From: Paracoccus sp. R12_2
GTDB taxonomy: Bacteria; Pseudomonadota; Alphaproteobacteria; Rhodobacterales; Rhodobacteraceae
Direction: 5' to 3'
Length of the DNA stretch: 64,000 bases
Assembly: GCF_017744015.1 (NCBI RefSeq)
Contig: NZ_JAGHRA010000013.1
Location: 1 to 64,000 of the forward strand
The notes beneath the pieces are model-generated. The model worked only from the letters and a program-made list of their open reading frames with translations, searched no databases and was not told where the DNA came from. Made by a program: the position numbers and the translations under genes. Positions 63,901 to 64,000 of the stretch are shown here, one piece after another. How positions within the stretch are numbered: the first letter of the stretch is position 1; each line of letters opens with the position of its first letter.

Positions 63901-64000
63901 TCGACCTGCGGCAATTCGCGGACCGGCAGGCGGGTCATCGCGAACGCACCGATCAGCACAAGAAGCAGGTTCAGAACGGTCGCAAGGACGGGGCGGCGCA
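60948..64000 (-). CDS. RND efflux pump inner-membrane transporter (5' end outside the window)
   Basis: At least 1,017 residues of an HAE-1/AcrB-like or related RND transporter; the N-terminal few residues lie beyond the window edge. Visible: ELPQVDAAEVTVRVSYTGAAPDVVDSQVT in the porter domain, IFLFLGSARLAMVPVVTIPISAFGA in TM2-3, the proton relay segment LFALILAIGLVVDDAIVVLENIQRH, and the repeat half with MILLIGIMAKNGILIVEFANQLRDRG. It would export drugs or other compounds with a periplasmic adaptor, probably encoded just upstream. The C-terminus ends EPERQAANPAE with no extension. Confidence 0.93.
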   Translation of the reverse strand, partial: RRPVLATVLNLLLVLIGAFAMTRLPVRELPQVDAAEVTVRVSYTGAAPDVVDSQVTTIVEGALAGISGLESMSTESERGSMRTVLTFDPSRDIDGAANDVRNAIDRITNDLPDAAGQPRVDKNDSEGDPVLRLSLSSPDMTPLELSDYASRFLTDRLARLPGVANTAIYGERAPAMRIWLDQTRMAAYGITTSDIISALQANNVELPAGEIETSARQLQVLAQTRFTSADTFRQMVVRDGGSRPLRLGDVARIEQGPEESETIFRTNGQIALGMGVQPQAQANTVAISGAVRRELDRIRPTLPDGMQLQITTDEAVFIQSSIQQVAKVFAEAVALVTAVIFLFLGSARLAMVPVVTIPISAFGAGLAMMMLGFSINILTLFALILAIGLVVDDAIVVLENIQRHRARGETRAEAARKGAGQVGFAVIATTAVLIAVFVPVSFMEGEIGQLFAEFGIVLAVAVAVSGFVALTLSPVLASLVMPREDRPNLLTRSVDRVIGMLERGYGAVLTWMFRRPLPILAITAFIMASAFAIHQNLPRQLTPDEDRGQFRIYVAAPQGSNLAYTDAATRKIEATLEPMREAGLVRNVTAIVGIWGELRRSLIFVNLAPWDQRDVGVDEVIADLRTRLADVTEVSVFLRPSGGLGLGGSGGSIRWMVGGPDLDRAADWAGQMAETLEGDPRLASVEVGYDANQPGATLSIDRARAQDLGLDSETVAQTMQVLFASRTVGEYSNDGRQYPVILQAAREDRDSVADMMSVLLRNDRGDLVPLSAFAEVQQGATVPAINRYDRLVSVEMEADIAQDVDLAQAMAAVEDAAADLPAGATLAWEGQARDYLESSGGVAMVFAMALCIVFLVLSAQFESFRTPLTIMLTVPLGLAGAVVTLMITGASLNIFSQVGMILLIGIMAKNGILIVEFANQLRDRGMPLIEAAREGAVTRLRPVMMTTIATILGAVPLAVASGAGAESRRAIGSVIVGGLSLAFVLTLLLTPVVYVLIEGLRRGEPEPERQAANPAE

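Overview
The window is high-GC DNA with tight bacterial operons and many ATGA/GTGA overlaps. Gene content points to an alphaproteobacterium of the Rhodobacteraceae, most likely Paracoccus or a close relative. The signs are a heterotetrameric sarcosine oxidase operon, a zinc-less 41-residue L36, a motB-flgE-flgK-flgL-flgI flagellar block, a CtrA-type TTAA-N7-TTAA site, and divergent peptide-transport and DUF1028 genes. This assignment is inferred from family knowledge, not from a search. No insertion sequence, phage, CRISPR array or rRNA was seen, and no gene-free stretch exceeds 300 bases.

Layout. 1-4.3 kb: the 3' end of tuf with its terminator, a ribbon-helix-helix protein, glyoxalase I, a Tat-exported small subunit with a GMC flavoprotein, and a VOC/GFA gene pair. 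4.3-7 kb: a DUF892 protein and an ABC exporter. 7-14 kb: a peptide ABC uptake operon (binding protein, permease, permease-ATPase fusion, ATPase, FadR-type regulator) divergent from a DUF1028 gene, with a two-part operator between them. 14-19 kb: clpB behind a heat-shock-type promoter, pyrF, a NUDIX hydrolase and an N-formylglutamate amidohydrolase. 19-26 kb: tRNA-Val, rpmJ, a DUF1643 gene, an RTX protein behind a CtrA-like site, then rpsO and pnp separated by two reverse-strand genes. 26-34 kb: four tandem GT-A glycosyltransferases, a 1-Cys peroxiredoxin, an aldehyde dehydrogenase, and a two-domain protein joining a GT29-like half to a polysaccharide pyruvyl transferase.

34-45 kb: a response regulator and hybrid sensor kinase lie divergent from a Liv-type ABC uptake operon. 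That operon starts with an acyl-CoA synthetase and ends with a PaaK-like CoA ligase, and it also carries a small membrane protein and a possible 39-residue peptide. The arrangement suggests uptake of a carboxylic acid coupled to trapping as its CoA thioester under two-component control. 45-51 kb: motB, flgE, flgK, flgL, flgI. 51-59 kb: a GlxA/AraC-type regulator divergent from soxBDAG-glyA, which would turn sarcosine into glycine, then serine, using methylene-tetrahydrofolate. 59-64 kb: a DEAD-box helicase with a DbpA-like domain and a basic tail, convergent with an RND efflux pump cut by the window edge.

The least ordinary features are the GT29-like/pyruvyl transferase fusion with its neighbouring glycosyltransferases, the ligase-flanked transporter with its own sensor system, the permease-ATPase fusion operon with paired operators, and long-stemmed hairpins placed after both ABC binding-protein genes.
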